In this document: one piece after another, positions 54,028-55,144 of the stretch
Position numbering within the stretch: the stretch's first letter is position 1
How the letters are laid out: every line of letters starts with the position of its first letter
DNA from: Bacillota bacterium
Lineage (GTDB): Bacteria > Bacillota > Clostridia > Saccharofermentanales > Fastidiosipilaceae
Assembly: GCA_030057555.1 (NCBI GenBank)
Contig: JASGUU010000042.1
Coordinates: 1 to 55,144 of the forward strand
Reading direction: 5' to 3'
Length of the DNA: 55,144 nt
The notes under the pieces: model-generated
What the model was told of the DNA's origin: nothing
The model's input: the letters and a program-made list of their open reading frames with translations, nothing else
Databases searched by the model: none
Position numbers and translations under genes: made by a program

Positions 54028-55144
54028 TCAATTTGACAGCTGAAATTCAGGTTGAGAAGAAATCAAACACTCGTCAGTTGACGTGGAGCTCAAACGTTCA
54101 AGATGCCCAACAGCAGTACCGAATATGAGCCATGGCAGAAATCCGATCGTGACATCTCTGAAGAAAAAGAATCCAGTTGAAAACACCTGGTAAATGAGCA
54201 GTCCAACAAATGAAGCGAGTGTTAATAAAAATGCTTCACGTTCATGATTCCGAAGTCGGGGAAGGGTTAATCTGGCAAAATAATATCTTAGCAATACCAC
54301 CACCAGTGAATACTGTAAGAGGACACCAAAAAGCCCGTAGTTCACAAAGATGTTGAGAGGCTCTGACTCTATTCCCCATGGGATCTTGCTCAAATTAATA
54401 ATAGGATTTGAAAGGCCGAACAAATAATCCGAGCCTCTCATTAAGGAGAAGAAATATCTTGGTTGAACAGTGAATCTTTCTCCACCGGCAGAATAAAATA
54501 ATCGCAAAAAGCGATTAAACATAAAGGTTATGTAATTATTGCCAGACAAATATAACCCCATGCATATGACAATTAAAAGCGAACCCATAATAGCAGCGAT
54601 ATAAATAATGCGTTTTCGGTTTTTTGAATAATAAAGACCAATGAGCAAGAACAATAAAATGGCAAATAAAGCTGATGCAAGTCCTGCGCGAGATAAACTC
54701 GCCAGGATATTAACAGTAGAGAAAAGCAACAACAGCAAACTGGCTCGGCGTGATGCTTTATCAGCTATGAGCACTGCAACGGAGTAGACTGCAACAAAGA
54801 CAGCAAATCCCGCATTGGCAGTGGCATTCCTCGCAAAACCATGTATCCTGGTCAGGTACAGTGGCAGGACTAACTTGTCAATTTGCAATTGCCCGTCTCT
54901 GAAAGGATATAGCTTAATAAACACGATCCGCCCCGGCCACGGAATCCATTGCAGAATACCTATGAGCATGGCGAGGATGAAAACAAAGATAAAAGAGCGG
55001 ATGATCAGCCTGGTCTTAACCAGGCCGGTGTACGACATGATAAACATGAACGTAAAAAAGATCGCTCTGGCAACATATTGTATGGTCTCTCTGGGGAATA
55101 AAAAATAGCCAAGCCGCATTCGTGTTGAAATGAACGTGGAGAGC
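54028..55144 (-). CDS. EPS polymerase / O-antigen-ligase-like membrane protein (5' end outside window)
   Basis: At least 363 aa with about ten hydrophobic segments, and one long periplasmic-type loop (ARNATANAGFA, then SRAGLASALFAI, and a later loop with GSDYLFGLSNPIIN). This is the layout of Wzy/O-antigen ligase-family proteins that polymerise or transfer polysaccharide repeat units. The frame remains open to the end of the window, and the ATG at 55119 has no Shine-Dalgarno, so the true start is probably beyond 55144. The C-terminus is complete. AT-rich composition. Confidence 0.75.
   Translation of the reverse strand, partial: LSTFISTRMRLGYFLFPRETIQYVARAIFFTFMFIMSYTGLVKTRLIIRSFIFVFILAMLIGILQWIPWPGRIVFIKLYPFRDGQLQIDKLVLPLYLTRIHGFARNATANAGFAVFVAVYSVAVLIADKASRRASLLLLLFSTVNILASLSRAGLASALFAILLFLLIGLYYSKNRKRIIYIAAIMGSLLIVICMGLYLSGNNYITFMFNRFLRLFYSAGGERFTVQPRYFFSLMRGSDYLFGLSNPIINLSKIPWGIESEPLNIFVNYGLFGVLLQYSLVVVLLRYYFARLTLPRLRNHEREAFLLTLASFVGLLIYQVFSTGFFFFRDVTIGFLPWLIFGTAVGHLERLSSTSTDECLISSQPEFQLSN

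Noticed and set aside
53837-54031. Small minus-strand ORF between the decayed transferase and the polymerase gene
   Set aside because: No motif or RBS; probably debris of the decayed transferase's N-terminal region.

Overview
The window reads as the chromosome of a GC-rich anaerobic member of the Bacillota (Clostridia-like). I infer this from strong AGGAGG-type ribosome binding sites, a tRNA-Phe T-box leader ahead of pheST, an infC that begins with AUC behind a hairpin leader, a ClpE-like ATPase with an N-terminal zinc motif, a Ktr-type potassium system and a clostridial-length aconitase/citrate synthase pair. The species cannot be named from the sequence alone.

Layout. 1-6.2 kb: a divergent cytidylate-kinase-like gene, then infC-rpmI-rplT and T-box-pheS-pheT. 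6.5-10.2 kb, minus strand: a SpoU-type RNA methyltransferase, two RCK (TrkA) regulators and the KtrB/TrkH channel in one tight operon. 10.3-13.8 kb: aconitase and citrate synthase. 14.4-29.1 kb: an accessory block, all on the plus strand, for rhamnose-containing glycosides: two xylose-isomerase-like TIM barrels, two sulfatase-fold hydrolases, two GFO/IDH/MocA oxidoreductases, an AraC regulator, rhamnulokinase, L-rhamnose isomerase, a GH78 alpha-L-rhamnosidase and a UroD-like protein. The block has no transporter and no rhamnulose-phosphate aldolase inside this window. 29.5-37 kb: a MarR regulator with a Gly/Arg-rich tail, a broken aph(3')-like gene, tRNA-Glu(CUC), a Nudix protein, RpiB, an ADP-ribosylglycohydrolase-family protein, a GNAT and a MATE exporter. 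37-42.9 kb: uvrA and a ClpE-like unfoldase. 42.9-55.1 kb: an AT-richer exopolysaccharide locus (sugar-phosphate transferase, UDP-ManNAc dehydrogenase, heparinase II/III-like protein, UDP-GlcNAc 2-epimerase, two glycosyltransferases, a polymerase running off the edge). It is interrupted by a frameshifted IS1634-like element with visible terminal inverted repeats and by a decayed initiating glycosyltransferase.

How the genes work together. The rhamnoside block could desulfate, oxidise and/or hydrolyse rhamnosides and feed L-rhamnose through RhaA and RhaB under the AraC regulator. Two dehydrogenases next to two TIM-barrel isomerase-like proteins suggest that part of the cleavage may go by oxidation and elimination rather than simple hydrolysis. 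The EPS locus encodes both steps from UDP-GlcNAc to UDP-ManNAcA.

The most unusual signal is not a gene. Four intergenic arrays of long imperfect hairpins sit directly after the 3' ends of pheT, gltA, rhaA and the GNAT gene. Three have an exact or near-exact 71-bp period and one a 60-bp period. There are three sequence families but one architecture: a 53-55-nt hairpin unit followed by a linker beginning (A)GAAA or its complement. I do not recognise this repeat class.
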